This document shows, piece by piece, positions 38,000-49,970 of a stretch of 64,000 bases of DNA (the first letter of the stretch is position 1; every line of letters begins with the position of its first letter). The notes beneath the pieces were generated by a model. It made no database searches, was not told the origin of the DNA, and saw nothing but the letters and a program-made list of their open reading frames with translations. This stretch comes from Hofstenia miamia. Taxonomy: Eukaryota; Xenacoelomorpha; Acoela. Made by a program: the position numbers and the translations under genes. The stretch lies in NCBI GenBank assembly GCA_004352715.1, contig SCFE01000018.1, forward strand, positions 702,603 to 766,602, given 5' to 3'.

Positions 38000-39700
38000 T
38001 CAAACAACGCTATTAGTTAAAAAAAATATATTTTGGCATATTAAACAATAAATCATAGAGTGTATAAAAATTAAATATGCATTTACATGATATTATCAAT
38101 TGTATCCCATTGTTTTTTGCACAATTTTTTGATGAGTAAATCTTTTGAATTATGGTATTTTTATTCTAAATTGCAGCAGAGGGGTTAATTACCCCACCCC
38201 GTCTCCCACCTTTACACTTTTTTAAATTTTAGTTTTTTTTAGAATCCTTCCGTTTGTGATTTCATGGCTGCTTTTACTTTTTTGGATTAAGAAGGTTTCT
38301 GACATTTTGAAGCAATTTCACCACCTTTTCTTTTGCTAAATGACTATTGTCAACAATATTTTAAAAATTTTGATTATGCCATATTGTGTTTTTAAATTAA
38401 ATTATTGTTGTTCTTCATTTCTACATTTTATGTTTTTTATTTAGTAAAGGGTCTCCCAGAAAGCATTAACCATGCTTTCTCAAATCAGAAAGATAGAATC
38501 AGAAGATACAACTTAGCCTGTGGAAAAAATCCGAAGACTAATAAAATCACCCCCTTTTCGTTACCTATCATCGAAAATAATATGGTGCCTCATTTTTAAG
38601 AGGAAGATTTGTTTTAGTGAACGGTTTCAAAAAACTCTTTTGTAGAAAAAATTTTATTAGGTGGTGGCTGAATCATCAACCCTCCTGTAAATTCATCAGA
38701 CAAAATTTACTTCTTATTTTCATTGTGAGATTCAAACTTTCACCTGTTCTTATTGCATTAATTTCTGTGACACAAGGTAATTTTTACATCGATTTTATTT
38801 ATAGTAATCTAGCATTTACATTAAAAATAACAGGATCAAATCCGCACTTCAAATTATTAGAGATCACGCGTATTTTCACAGAAACATACTCTATGATGAA
38901 TACAAATACATGTACATTTCTTGTTTTAATTTTAAAAAACCATGACATAGTTCAGTTTTAACAAATGCTCATTGCAGTTGATATTAACGGGCAGTGCATG
39001 AATATTTTCATTCAAAAATGGCAAAATTATCAAAAGATTGTAAAAGATTTAGAAAACAAGTACAAAATTTTCCTTCTAAGTGTTATATGCTACATTATAC
39101 TACATTTTTTATTAGCATTTTGTTTTGTGTTCTTACTAAATTGCTCCACTTTTATGTTGTGATATGTTGATGTTCATCCCTTTATCCACTACATCACTAA
39201 GCTTCTTTTAAACATTAGACATCATATTGATCATTCATAATGTACAAGTCAATATCATAACATTATAATTTGATACATGAAAATTTTCTAATAAAATAAT
39301 AAATATAACAAAGTGGGTCATTCTGAGAATTTTATTTACTACTATTTTCTTAGAGCAGTAATTATCTGTATTAAACAGCAGAATAGCTTTTAACTTAAGT
39401 TTTCATATTTCTTGAATTAAAGGTTCAAGTATAACCGCATAACCAGAGGTGTTTGTGGGTCGGGATTTTCCGTCCAAGAAGCAATCTTTGAGCCCAAAAA
39501 CACGCTATTGATGTTGAATTTCAGATTTAGAATTCTTAGTAATTATGTTGTACAAAATTTTCAAATTACCTAAAATTTTCATTAAAAACTCGAAATCAAT
39601 TAATGAAAAGAAAAGTTTTTGCAAAACTACATCTAGTACATTGACAAAAGATTACATTTTGCTTATAGCAATTATTTATTTGTCGAAAGAATTCGTTTAT
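38000..39700. other. Spacer before SLC22 copy 4
   Basis: Short open frames (38405-38599, 38617-38961, 38965-39162) are AT-rich and show no known motif or splice logic; I do not call genes. The promoter block of copy 4 begins near 39710. Confidence 0.35.
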
Positions 39701-39709
39701 GCAAGCCTA

Positions 39710-39975
39710 CAGTCCAAGGTCAACGTTCTAGTTTCTAACGTGTTCTATTATGGAGCAGAACTATTTGAAGGGGGTATAAAAGTGCTAACTTGGACCGATT
39801 TTCATGAAAATTCTGACAGATATTTCAATTAGTTAGACTTTAAAGTGCTTTGATTACTAGGCCCAAAATAGTGTTTGAACGAATCAAATCTAGATTGTGC
39901 ACGTTGATTAATACCTAACGCTGTGCCAAGTTGTGCACACTGCAATCAGTATCGCGCTTACAAATCTTAAAAAAT
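39710..39975 (+). promoter_or_regulatory. TATA promoter and 5'UTR exon of SLC22 copy 4
   Basis: TATAAAA at 39775-39781 is preceded by the GTTCTATTATGGAGCAGA block shared with copy 3. The aligned sites are TATGAAA in copy 2 and TCTAGAA in copy 3. A start site near 39805 would give a leader of about 170 nt ending AAAAAAT|GTAAGT at 39975. The short upstream ORF of copies 2 and 3 is absent because its ATG is mutated. The in-frame TAA at 39968-39970 lies directly upstream of AAA AT|G. Confidence 0.6.
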
Positions 39976-42893
39976 GTAAGTAAGTTATTTAGTAGTATTA
40001 CGAATATATTTATTAATTTATTTCAAGGTAAATGGAGAGTATTTTAGGAATACGTACACACAATAGCGAAATTTACAATTACTTCGACTAAATTTTACAG
40101 TGGCAATTAATCATCAAATTTGTTATTCGCGATGTAAAATGAACTACGTAAAATTTAGGTTCCTTTTATCATGTCAAGATATTTACAGTGAAATTCTTTA
40201 AAAAAGTGTTTGCCATTGCGATATTTGTCAAGTGCCTAGACGGGTAGTAGTGTTTGTTTGAAATATAATATAATCTAAATCCAAATTCTTCTGAAAATGT
40301 GATCATAGGCATTAGAAAATGGTTTACATAAGAAACCTTTACTTTTAATTTTTGTTATAATCGATATAAACGTGGTTTTGACTTGCAATTAAGCCTGTGT
40401 CATATTACGCAATTGGGCTATGCATATCGGCTGCTTGTTTGACTAAGAAAAGCAAGTTTCATTGCATATTTGATACCGAAATACATTTTAAATAAAAACT
40501 TGTTCATGCGTTATCCTTAAATTTCATTCTCAGGATGCTCTGTGCAAAGAACAATTTAATTCACTTGTACACTGGTTGGCCGTTCAACGAGCTTGAAGTT
40601 GAATGTTTCGGGAAAGACGAAAACTAGTCTCCAATTGTTTGTAGGTATTCAATTTATCGTTTCATTTTAAATTTGAAGTGAAACTTGTTTTTAGCCAGAC
40701 AAATACTCAGGTATACTGCCATTTTCTGCTGTCTATTATCATAGACTTCTAAGTAGGAGTCTATGCTATTATCAATTTTTTGCTTCAGATTTTATTGTTT
40801 CGAAAAACAAACAATTCAGTATAAAAATAGCATCAAATACAGGAAAAGCATTTCCGTAACAAAGAAACAAATTTCATAGTCGAATTTCATGCTAAGAAAT
40901 TTGTTACTTTTGAAAAAACCCAACTTTGCAATTGCATCTTTGACAAACTAAAATGTACACTTTATACACACTGGACATGAAAACCGTTGATTAAGTTAGA
41001 TGGATCAATCAGGAGGTGGATACAGAGATACATGTAAGAAATTATATAGCTAGAATTTGGAAAGGATTAGCGCTTCTCAATTTAATATTTTTTATTAATT
41101 TATCATTCACTTGCAAGAAAATTCTTCAAGAAAGTTTTAAGTTTCAAAAAGTTTAATCATTTTCAATAGCCAAATTATTATATTTTGATAATGATTAAAA
41201 ATACACAAAGTAAGATGTTTCGTTAAGATATACTGGGTGCGAGATATTTGGCCAGGAGTGAACCAAACGCGAGATATATTTGTTAAATTTTATTTCTCGT
41301 GATCCTCAATGTTATGATTTCATATTACTTACCAAATTTCAAATAAATATTTTTAGGGTTATCAATACTGAGTATTGGATAGAAAAATGTGGAATTGGCA
41401 AAAGCCAAATAAGGATACTTATCATTTTGTTCTCGTTTTTCAGCTTTTACAATCTTCATTTGTTCAATATTATTTTCTTAGCCGCAAAGGTGAATTTTGC
41501 ATGTTCAGATGTCATCACTTCTTCCAACATATCCTACCAAAATGAATGCACAAATTCTTGCCAAAAGTACATCTACGATGAGATGATATCTACAATGTAT
41601 AGCGAAATGGATCTTGCTTGTGGTAGAAACGGATTCTTGCTCTCTTTAGCTACTCCATTTACTTTCATTGGTAATGCAGTTGGATGCATATTTTCGCCTT
41701 ATATTCAAGAAGCTTTCGGAAGAAAGGCAAGCATTTATGCGTCCTGTATAACATTCATCATTGGATTTTGTATTCAGTGGTTCTTCAGCACTATTTATGG
41801 AATGTTGATTAGTCGGTTTCTTATTGGAGTTTCGGTATTATTATATATAAGTTCGGCTCTTATTATACTATGCGAAGTAGTGATCAAGGATAGACGTTAT
41901 TTCTTTGGATATTTGTACTCTTTAGGAATTTCTTTCGGAGGTTTGTTAGCTGCTGTCATAGGCTTTGTTTCCATGCACTCATGGCAAATGCAGGTCTTTT
42001 TAGCAACAGTGCCTTTACCATTTTTAATTGTATTTACATACTATTTTATTCCGGAGAGTCCCCGTTGGTTAATTTCTAAAAATAGAATTGAGGAAGCACA
42101 AAATGTACTGCAATGGCTAGCAATCCATAACAAAGTTCAAATCGAAGATAGTGAATTTATTTATTTGAGCAAAGACTACTCCACTGAAGAGGCGCGCACT
42201 GCGTTTTCTTTTACAACCACTATAAAAGAATTGTTCAAATCATCTGAGATAATAAAGCTCTACCTTATCTCTTTATTTCTCTTTGTAACTGGCAATGGTG
42301 TTTTCTATGCACTTAGCTTTAAAACTCCCCAATTAAGTGGAAACCTGTATCTAAACTTTAGTTTACAAGCATTTATTGATGTTTTTTCACTGCTTTATTT
42401 TTTTCTCGTCCTTTTTTTATCACGGATGAATGTTTTCAAATGTTCGCTGTTAACCGCTGTCATTTCACTGGTTGCTGTTAATTTGTTTAAAAATTCTTTC
42501 ACCCAGCTTTCGTTTATTCTAATTGCGAAGATTAGCACCTCAATGTTTTCTTGTGGATGGTTGCTCTTCCAACTTGAAGTTCTACCGATATCCATACGAA
42601 GTGCGGGAATGGCTATTCTAGAATTAATGTGTCGAATGGGTATCGCATTTTTAATGGTAATGAATGAATTTCTTAATGTTTCAACTGATCTTTACATGCT
42701 CTCAATTCTTCTTTTCATAGCTTTTTTACTGATTAATTTCTACTTCACTAATGATTCTATGCATGCATTGCCAGAAAGTTTTGAAGAGTTGAAACAAACG
42801 TATTCCTGCAAAGACTTGCCTGATGAGACGTTTAACAGTGATCCAATTATGGATGAGAAGTCTCAGTTGATAAGTTACCAACCTTTTGACTAA
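39974..42893 (+). CDS. SLC22-like MFS transporter, copy 4
   Basis: AT at 39974-39975, intron 39976-41356 (GTAAGT...TATTTTTAG), then 41357-42893; 512 aa with the initiator ATG formed across the splice junction. The reading frame happens to stay open upstream of the acceptor back to about 41280, but that stretch is intronic by comparison with copies 1, 3 and 5. The domain layout follows copy 3: MFS with about 12 TMs, STMYSEMDLAC, FGRKASIY, SRFLIG, PESPRWLISK and LPISIRSAG. QLEVLPIS replaces the usual QPEILPIS, so the conserved Pro before TM11 is Leu here. The C-terminal core is closest to pseudogene copy 2 and the N-terminal part to copy 3, a mosaic pattern. It has the best TATA box of the array and is probably expressed. 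Substrate unknown. Confidence 0.9.
40743..40768. repeat. Hairpin in intron 1 of SLC22 copy 4
   Basis: CATAGACTTC and GGAGTCTATG are inverted with a 6-base loop, forming a 10-bp stem with one G-T pair. No known function. Confidence 0.4.
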
Positions 42894-42899
42894 AAACTT

Positions 42900-44440
42900 T
42901 TTATTTTAATTTTCCCAATATTTTACTGTGGAATTTATATTTTTAAATGTTGTTTTTTGCTTTAGAGACAATACTTTTCATGTGTACTTCTGAATTTAAT
43001 CAGGTTTTAACTAAACAAAAAAGGCAAACAAATATAATTGTTTCACCAAAAATTATCTAAAGTGTTGAATTTTATAATACAAGTATTTAAGTATTCTTAG
43101 AGAGTATTTTGTTTTATATTTAATCAATGTGTTTTGTTTAAATAACGCTTTACCATTTCTACTTTACTAACAATAATGTGTAACATGTTATTACTGTTTA
43201 ACTAGTCACTTTGAGCTAAGCTAGCTTACATACATAATCGCACATATTTAAATTTGTTAGTAATGCGTTTTGACACCAAACCTGTATTGCCAATATTTTG
43301 GAGAGAAGATTTTCCCCGGAATGACGTTCCTAATATATGGGGAGTTTCAGAGTATTCTTGGAGTTGAAAAATGCATACAAGTTCTCATTTTATTCAATCT
43401 ATTAAAACAATTGCACATATTAAAACTAAAAGCCTCGAATAGCATGATTTTATTTAGTTTTGACAGTTAATTTGACAACTCTTATGTGAGCAAGTGCCTA
43501 CTACTTATAGACACTTTTTAGTCTTTCCATATAATTTATTTGAATGAAACTCGGTACTGGAAATGATACTAATACTAGATACTCGATCGAATGTTCTGAA
43601 AACTTCGAATCGAGTTCGAACATAGAAATTACGTCACATTCATTAGCAGATCAAGAAATTTCTATTGGGAATGTATCCTTATAGCACATTATTAAATTAT
43701 TCAATTAAAGCACTATTCAATTAATCCCATTCTGCACGCTGCAAAGTAATTGGGTAAACAAAAATTTCTTTGTTAACTACATCATAATTAGTTTACTGTT
43801 GTCACGCACAGTGTGTATAGAAGCGGACACTGCATTGCAAACCACTGTGAAGAATTGTTTCAAGGTTGTCTTTTTGTCTCAAAGATAGGATTACTTACCT
43901 TCCAAAATTTTCATTACCGGATTATGGAAATTGATTTTAAGAAGAGCTCATTACGATGGCAATGTTAATAGTTTTTTATGTGCTATTCATTTTGCGGAAC
44001 ATTTCATTTAACTTAACAAAAATGAATCGCAAAAATTTGGATCGTTAAACATCCAATATACCAAATATTCATTCATTTCCCTCATATCATCACAAACTAA
44101 TTTACGAAGAAGTATTGAGAAGATAATATATAGTAAAACCAGAAAATTCGAAAGGCTTCTCAAGGAATATATTTTTTTACCTAATGCCGATGAACTAAAA
44201 AATAACAATGAAGATTGGAGTTTTAAAAAAGTTTCAAATTTCTATGAATAATGAATTTCTGATGCCCTTCAATATTGTATATCGTTGTAACCCATATGTC
44301 AGAGCTGTGATATGTCATATCCCGAGTCACAGTGCGCAAAGCATTGGAAAGTTGTGTCTCCTCTATTTTCGTTTACAGTAGATTTTCTGAGAATATCTCT
44401 TTCTTGTGATAATAGATTCTTGTTTTGTCATGGAAGTTAC
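42900..44440. other. Spacer between SLC22 copy 4 and the Tc1-like MITE
   Basis: AT-rich, no gene recognised. The 3' flank shared by copies 2 and 3 is not clearly present after copy 4. Confidence 0.35.
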
Positions 44441-44448
44441 ATCATTTA

Positions 44449-44659
44449 AACTCTGTCCCAGTTAATAAGTAAAGTTTTATATCAATAATTGGGGTTTTAC
44501 TATAGCGTAAATACCATGGTTTTGGCTCGAATTAGATAGTTTAGGATCTTGTGCATATTATAAAAAAATGAAAATCAAAACTTGAAATTATAAACGTGTT
44601 TATATCATACTACCTCATTTTCCTAAAAAACCGGTTTACTTATTAACTGGGACAGAGTT
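44449..44659. mobile_element. Tc1/mariner-type MITE with 25-bp perfect inverted termini
   Basis: A 211-bp element. Perfect inverted repeats at 44449-44473 and 44635-44659 begin AACTCTGTCCCAG. Both ends are flanked by TA (44447-44448 and 44660-44661), the target site of Tc1/mariner elements. No coding sequence. Intact termini suggest recent mobility. Confidence 0.9.
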
Positions 44660-45125
44660 TAATTGAAGTATAATTTATTCAATCGTTGCACATTTGGCTT
44701 TATTTATTTTGTATACACACTTCGTGGTTCGACTATTTTCCGGAAAAAATTCAAGTTTTACTAATATTTTAAATTCTTGAAGCGCTTGATAATTTTGACA
44801 TGTTCAAGGTTTTGTGATTACTTAGATCTCTCAATGACTGGTATATTGATTATAACATTCTTTGAAAATTATAAGAATGCAGAAATACTTGATGATATTA
44901 ATCATTCTAACCGGATTCATATCATTTATCGAAAAAACGCCTGTCCCAGTTTATGTAAGCCATCAGTGAATTGCTGTGTTGAACGTCCCTTCTTTTTTGT
45001 TGATTAATGGAAAACCTGAAATCCTGTTAGCTTAATTAAGCGAAAATAGGTGAAATTTAAGTTTTAATGTCAGATACGCGCGTGCACAAGCTATGTACTA
45101 TAAGAGATGTTTTCGAAGCAAAAGC

Positions 45126-45590
45126 TCAATTTTGACCTATTAAGATACTGTTGGCTGTATTTAAAAACGACATTTTCACTCTAAAAATTCTTTTTCTTTT
45201 CCATGGACGATTTACAAAAATTTGACTTAACTCGATTAGGGCTTGAAAATCCACTTTTTGCACATGCTTAGTTATTGTTTCAAAAATCTCTACAAAACTT
45301 TGAACTAACATGAGAATTTGTTCAGAGTTGCTTTCAGGAATACATTGAAACTGACTTTGTGAATTATATACATGCTCAGGAGAATTTACCCTTTTTCCAA
45401 AACTAAGTGTGACCACTACACTGCGTTGTTCACTGTAAATTCCTAAACTTTGATGTTTTTTGGTACGGGCATTGTGTTGGACTATGTGTAGTTTGACTGT
45501 TTGGTAAGCTCTTTGAAATTCCTCTAGTTTCTTAGCTATTTTGAAATAACAAATTATTTTCTTTTGAGCATCCACGGAATGCATCCACAC
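45126..45590 (-). CDS. Unrecognised 154-codon open frame, possible exon or gene relic
   Basis: The frame is open without interruption and has balanced, non-low-complexity composition (KKLEEFQRAYQTVKLHIVQHNARTKKHQSLG, then a C-terminal helical region LMLVQSFVEIFETITKHVQKVDFQALIELSQIF). The frame continues a little upstream to about 45625 (KPEFPPFDVWMHS), where a TAA occurs. There is no convincing ATG at its start, so it could be a terminal exon whose acceptor lies near 45610-45625. No domain recognised and no transposon motif seen. It could be a real exon, an exapted fragment or a decayed gene. Confidence 0.35.
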   Translation of the reverse strand: MWMHSVDAQKKIICYFKIAKKLEEFQRAYQTVKLHIVQHNARTKKHQSLGIYSEQRSVVVTLSFGKRVNSPEHVYNSQSQFQCIPESNSEQILMLVQSFVEIFETITKHVQKVDFQALIELSQIFVNRPWKRKRIFRVKMSFLNTANSILIGQN

Positions 45591-45639
45591 ATCGAAGGGT
45601 GGGAATTCTGGCTTTTACAGCTCGATATTTATGATGGCA

Positions 45640-46685
45640 TTTGTCAGTCCAGTCAATTGCATATGGTGCATTCTTTTGCTATTGACCTAGTTTTCGAGAT
45701 GTGCGCGGAGCATTGGCATTGCGCTACTTTATAGTAATACATCAACTAGAGTTGTCAGAGTATTTGTAGCTACTTTGTTTTGGATTCTTAAATCTTTATT
45801 GCATCACATCTTTCATTTGAAGAACAGCTAAGATATTCAGCAAATTGAAATAATTTTGGCGATATATTTTCTAAAATCTAATATAATTAGAGTCTGGCCC
45901 TGCATTCTTTTTACTATTGTTGATGACAATGCTGAGGTGCTAAAGAAAACTCTCAAACATATTTTCAAAAATTTTCCACAACTGTCAGTTCTAACGTTAG
46001 TAATGGATCTTCCTTTCAGCAATAAACACCAACCAAACCTGATTTGAGAAATGCAAAAAGCGGTAAATTTATATCCTGATTAAGTTTGGTTTTCAGAAAT
46101 TAACAAAACATGAAAGTACAATCTCACTAAATTATGTGTATCAAATAGAATAGTCCTATGGTTGGAGAATGCGTAAGAAAAAATCCTTGCCACCTCTTGT
46201 ATAGTACTACTTTAAAGTATATACCAATGTGTAATTTCACAAATTGTCAAGTACATTTCATATAAGCGTATTTAAATATTAATTATTTTTCCTGATTTAA
46301 TTAGTAAGTGCATTTCAGAAATATGAAATATATATATCATAGCACTGGAATGACAAATTTTAGCATATATTTGCCCTGCGTTCCATTACCATAAAAATAT
46401 TTTCCGCTAGTATTTTTATTGTTATATATTATAGAAATTATAAGCCCATTATTAAGAACGACTAAGCAAAATAAGCAATTGAAAATAGACATCTCATAAA
46501 TAGTTTGGCCTATTTTATTATTAAAATGTAATACAAAATAAATCACGTTGTATTTTTTCTTTTTTTGCAACTTTGCAATCTTTGGTGATCCTATTGCTAT
46601 CATTCCCAAATTCCTAGGCGTCTAATATTTATAGGCTTCTATTAACACATCTCCAGCTTTATATGGTTTTGAATGGACATTAAAT
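45640..46685. other. Spacer, nothing recognised
   Basis: A short plus-strand open stretch at 45856-46047 has no recognisable domain; the remainder is AT-rich and non-coding by eye. Confidence 0.3.
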
Positions 46686-46689
46686 CGCC

Positions 46690-46940
46690 TCATTACCTGA
46701 ACAATAGGCATGAAAAGAATTTGAATATTGTTTACAAAAATCGTATTTTTCATTGAAAAAAATTTTTATTTGCATGTACTCCAGTTACAAGATTAAGTTT
46801 TAGAACAAATCTTCATCATTGCATGAGCGGACCCAAATCTATATATTTCTTAATAGGCTTGGATAATATTACTCAAAAATGTGGAAAACTCCCTTTGTTT
46901 CTTAAAAGTAATACTAGTGGAAATAGGGTTAAGCTATAGC
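46690..46940 (+). repeat. Interspersed repeat family A, copy 2
   Basis: Homologous to 13880-14130 and 52480-52725 (TTTTTCATTGAAAAA, TTTGCATGTACTCCAG, CATCATTGCATGAGCGG, ACTAGTGGAAATAGGGTTAA). It lies about 200 bp before the candidate first exon of SLC22 copy 5. Confidence 0.75.
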
Positions 46941-47147
46941 GCTAGCTCGAATATGACCAAAAATCATATTTCAAATACTAATTTTAAATAATTGTTAAGT
47001 GTGATCATTATTGAGGCAAGTTGCGTATTTATATTAGGTAAAATGAATTGATCACTGATCAAAGAATAACCGATTATTAGTAATAAACTTCTTGCCAAAA
47101 CAGTTTGACAAGAATTCATTCGTTAGCTCTTGTTCAGTTAAAGATAT

Positions 47148-49051
47148 ATGTAAGCTTTGTATTCTCTTTGATCTAACTTTAAACTATCTTGCTAGTTCAT
47201 TTATATTGTTAGTTCCATAGGGAGCAAACTATACAACTTTTGTTGCGAAATCAATTATGATAAGAAACCATATTGTAGGCATTTAAATTATTTCAAAATT
47301 ATCCTATCACAATGCGCTATTTCAGACCTTTAATTCTAAAGTAGATTTTCAGATAGTCTTGAAAAAAAGTAATCATTGTATTTTTTGTTCATTAATTAAA
47401 CGTTTTAAACTTTAAACTTTAAGATTATTCTTACTTGACTTATAGACTAAAATACTTATTTTCTAGTCAATGAATGAATGTCAAGATATATTTGTATTTT
47501 AGCTTGCATTTTTTGTAAAAAAAAAGAGTCCTGAATTTAATAAAGGTATATTTTAGGTTAATTAATACAGAGGTTTGGATAGAAAAATGTGGAAGCGGAC
47601 GAGGACAAATACAGATACTTTTTACGGCTTTTTTAATTCTGGCCTTTTCTGCTGTTCATTTCTTCAATCTTGGTTTCTTAGCTGTAGCAGTCAAATTCAC
47701 ATGCTCTGATGATGCGCATTTCTTGAGCAATATAACTTATCTGAATAAATGCTCCAATTCCTGCCAGAGGTATATGTATGTTGAAAAAGTGTCAACCCTG
47801 TTTCACGAAATGGATCTAGCTTGTGATGTGAATCGATTCTTGTTCACGCTTGCCAATCCTTTGACGTTTCTTGGTAGTGCTTTAGGCTGTATTGTTTCTG
47901 CATTCTTTCAAACAATGCTGGGCCGTAAAGTTACTATTTATGTTTCTTACATTATTTTCGCTCTGGGATTTTGCCTTCTTTGGTTTTCAAAAAACATTTA
48001 TGGATTACTGGTTTATAGATTTCTTGTTGGAGTATCGCTTATACTTCATCTTACCTCAATGTTTTTAATTTTGTGTGAAGTTGTTAGTCGCGAAAAGCGT
48101 TACTTATATGCATTCATTTACTTCTCAGCTGTATCATGTGGTGGTTTATTGGCGTCAATTATTGGCTATTTTTGGAGGCATTCATGGCAAATGCAGCTAT
48201 TTATATCAACAGCTCCTCTTCTCATCTTAATTATGTGTGCAATTTTTTACCTTCCTGAAAGTCCTCGTTGGTTGATTTCTAAGAACAGAATTAAAGAGGC
48301 TGAAGATGTTTTGCAGTGGCTAGCAAAGCAAAACAATGCTCAAATTGAAAAAGATGCATTCTCTTCTTTAAGCAAGAACTATTCAAATATAGATGCCCGC
48401 GAAACGTTTTCATTTATTAGCGCTGCCAAGGACTTGTTCGCATCCAATGACATTATGAAGCTATATCTTGTCTCATTATTCATATTTGTGACTTCAACCG
48501 GGACATTTTACATAATCAGTTTTAACATATCAAAAATAAGTACAAATTTGTACTCAAACTTTGCTCTCCAAGCGATGTCAGATGCGTTCTGCATGATTTA
48601 CTTCATTTTAATTCAATTCTCTTCACGCATGTGTATTTTTAAATGTACCCTAGTAATCGCATCTATTTCAATGTTACTGTATAATTTTCTTGAAAAGTAT
48701 TCTGCAAGCTTTGTTTTTATAATGATTTCAAAGGCCAGTATTACAATGTGTTCGTTTGGATGGCTGGTTTTCAGTCCTGAGCTTTTACCAATCCCCATGC
48801 GAAGTGCAGGTGTTGCTATTTTGGAACTAATCACTCGCATCTTTGTCATACTTTTTATGACAATTACTGAATTTTGCAGTTTTGCTGTCAACTACTATAT
48901 ACTTTCTTTTCTTTCCTTTATGAGTTTTTTATTTTTACACGTCTTCTTTAAAGATGACTCGATTGCTGCTTTGCCTGAAAGCTATGATGAACTGAACCAA
49001 ACTTACTCTTATAAGAACGAAAAATCCCATCTAATAAAACCCAGCAAATAA
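47148..49051 (+). CDS. SLC22-like MFS transporter, copy 5
   Basis: Large exon 47557-49051, following TATATTTTAG and starting G|TTA ATT AAT ACA GAG (phase 2), as in the other copies. A candidate first exon ends GATATAT|GTAAGC at 47149 with an in-frame TAA at 47139-47141; joining gives M-LINTEVWIEKC and 498 aa. The first exon is inferred from the pattern, not from alignment. MFS features: STLFHEMDLAC, LGRKVTIY, YRFLVG, PESPRWLISKNRIKEA, SPELLPIPMRSAG and LPESYDEL. About 12 TMs; Cys-rich first extracellular loop with a sequon (SNITYLNKCSNSC). It is clearly diverged from copies 2-4, so older. Frame open; probably functional. Substrate unknown. Confidence 0.87.
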
Positions 49052-49689
49052 AGTTGATTATTTTTTACAATCATGAAGTGAATATTTTAATGACAATTTG
49101 CCATGGAAACACTTAGTTTGTTACAGGCTGTGTTTCTGAGGAGTTACAGTATACAGTTTTTAAGCTCATTTAATAGTCAGATGGCATTGGTAATCCTATT
49201 TAGGTCCGCCACTACATAAAAATACCTTTAAGATTAAATGCTTTCTTATTTTAGAATATTATGAAATTTAATTATCTTATTAGACTACATTTTTAGCCAA
49301 GTATATTTCTGCCACCAAACTCGTAACTACACGTTAGTTTTCGTGGGAGAAAAATTGGAGTATACATTAATCCCATTGCGTTACTAGCTCCATTAAATAT
49401 TCTACACTATTAGCAAAAATGCTTGAGTTACTCAATAATTCAATTTTTCAATCAATTTTAATTTTTTTGCTCAATAATTTCCATTGACTCAATTTTATCT
49501 CAATCACAGCCAATTTCCAGAGATATGATTGTAAATAAATGCGACATCTACTTATACATTTCTGGGCCAAGTAAAATTAAAACACATTGCTTGTAGTAGT
49601 TCAGCGCTGCACCAATATTATCGTCATACGCTATCATGTAGATACGAATTTTATCCTCAAAGCAGATTTTAAGCTCACAGCAAGCCTGT

Positions 49690-49970
49690 AGCCACGAGGG
49701 TATTGGGACGCCCCCCCCCTTGGACAATAAAACTAAAATCAAAATCAGCATGTAAAAATAAATTTTTTTAATTCAATTCTTGTAAATTTGCTCTCAATGT
49801 CGTAATATTTTGGTCACTCACTAAATGTCCCCACGTCAGAAAATCCTGCGTTCGTCCATGCATGCAACCAAGACCTACGGTAATCAAATGCACTCCGCTG
49901 TAGCCAGCATTTGATGTAGGATATCCTAAGAAACAAATTGAAGAATTTGCTAGATTTAGCATTTCCATAC
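49690..49970. repeat. Transposon-like GC-richer fragment with poly-C run
   Basis: A run of nine C residues near 49710 within GACGCC...CTTGG, and a GC-richer stretch at 49850-49910, differ from the surroundings and resemble decayed DNA-transposon sequence. Neither termini nor coding domain could be identified, so this is only a suspicion. Confidence 0.3.

Noticed and set aside
41280-41356. In-frame upstream extension of SLC22 copy 4 (about 26 residues before VINTEYW)
   Set aside because: The acceptor TTTTTAG and the VINTE start are shared with copies 1, 3 and 5, where the upstream sequence is unrelated or closed; the open frame here is intronic by comparison.
43560-43640. TTCGAATCGAGTTCGAAC-like sequence as a tRNA T-arm
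   Set aside because: No acceptor stem or anticodon arm fits around it; no tRNA was found in the window.
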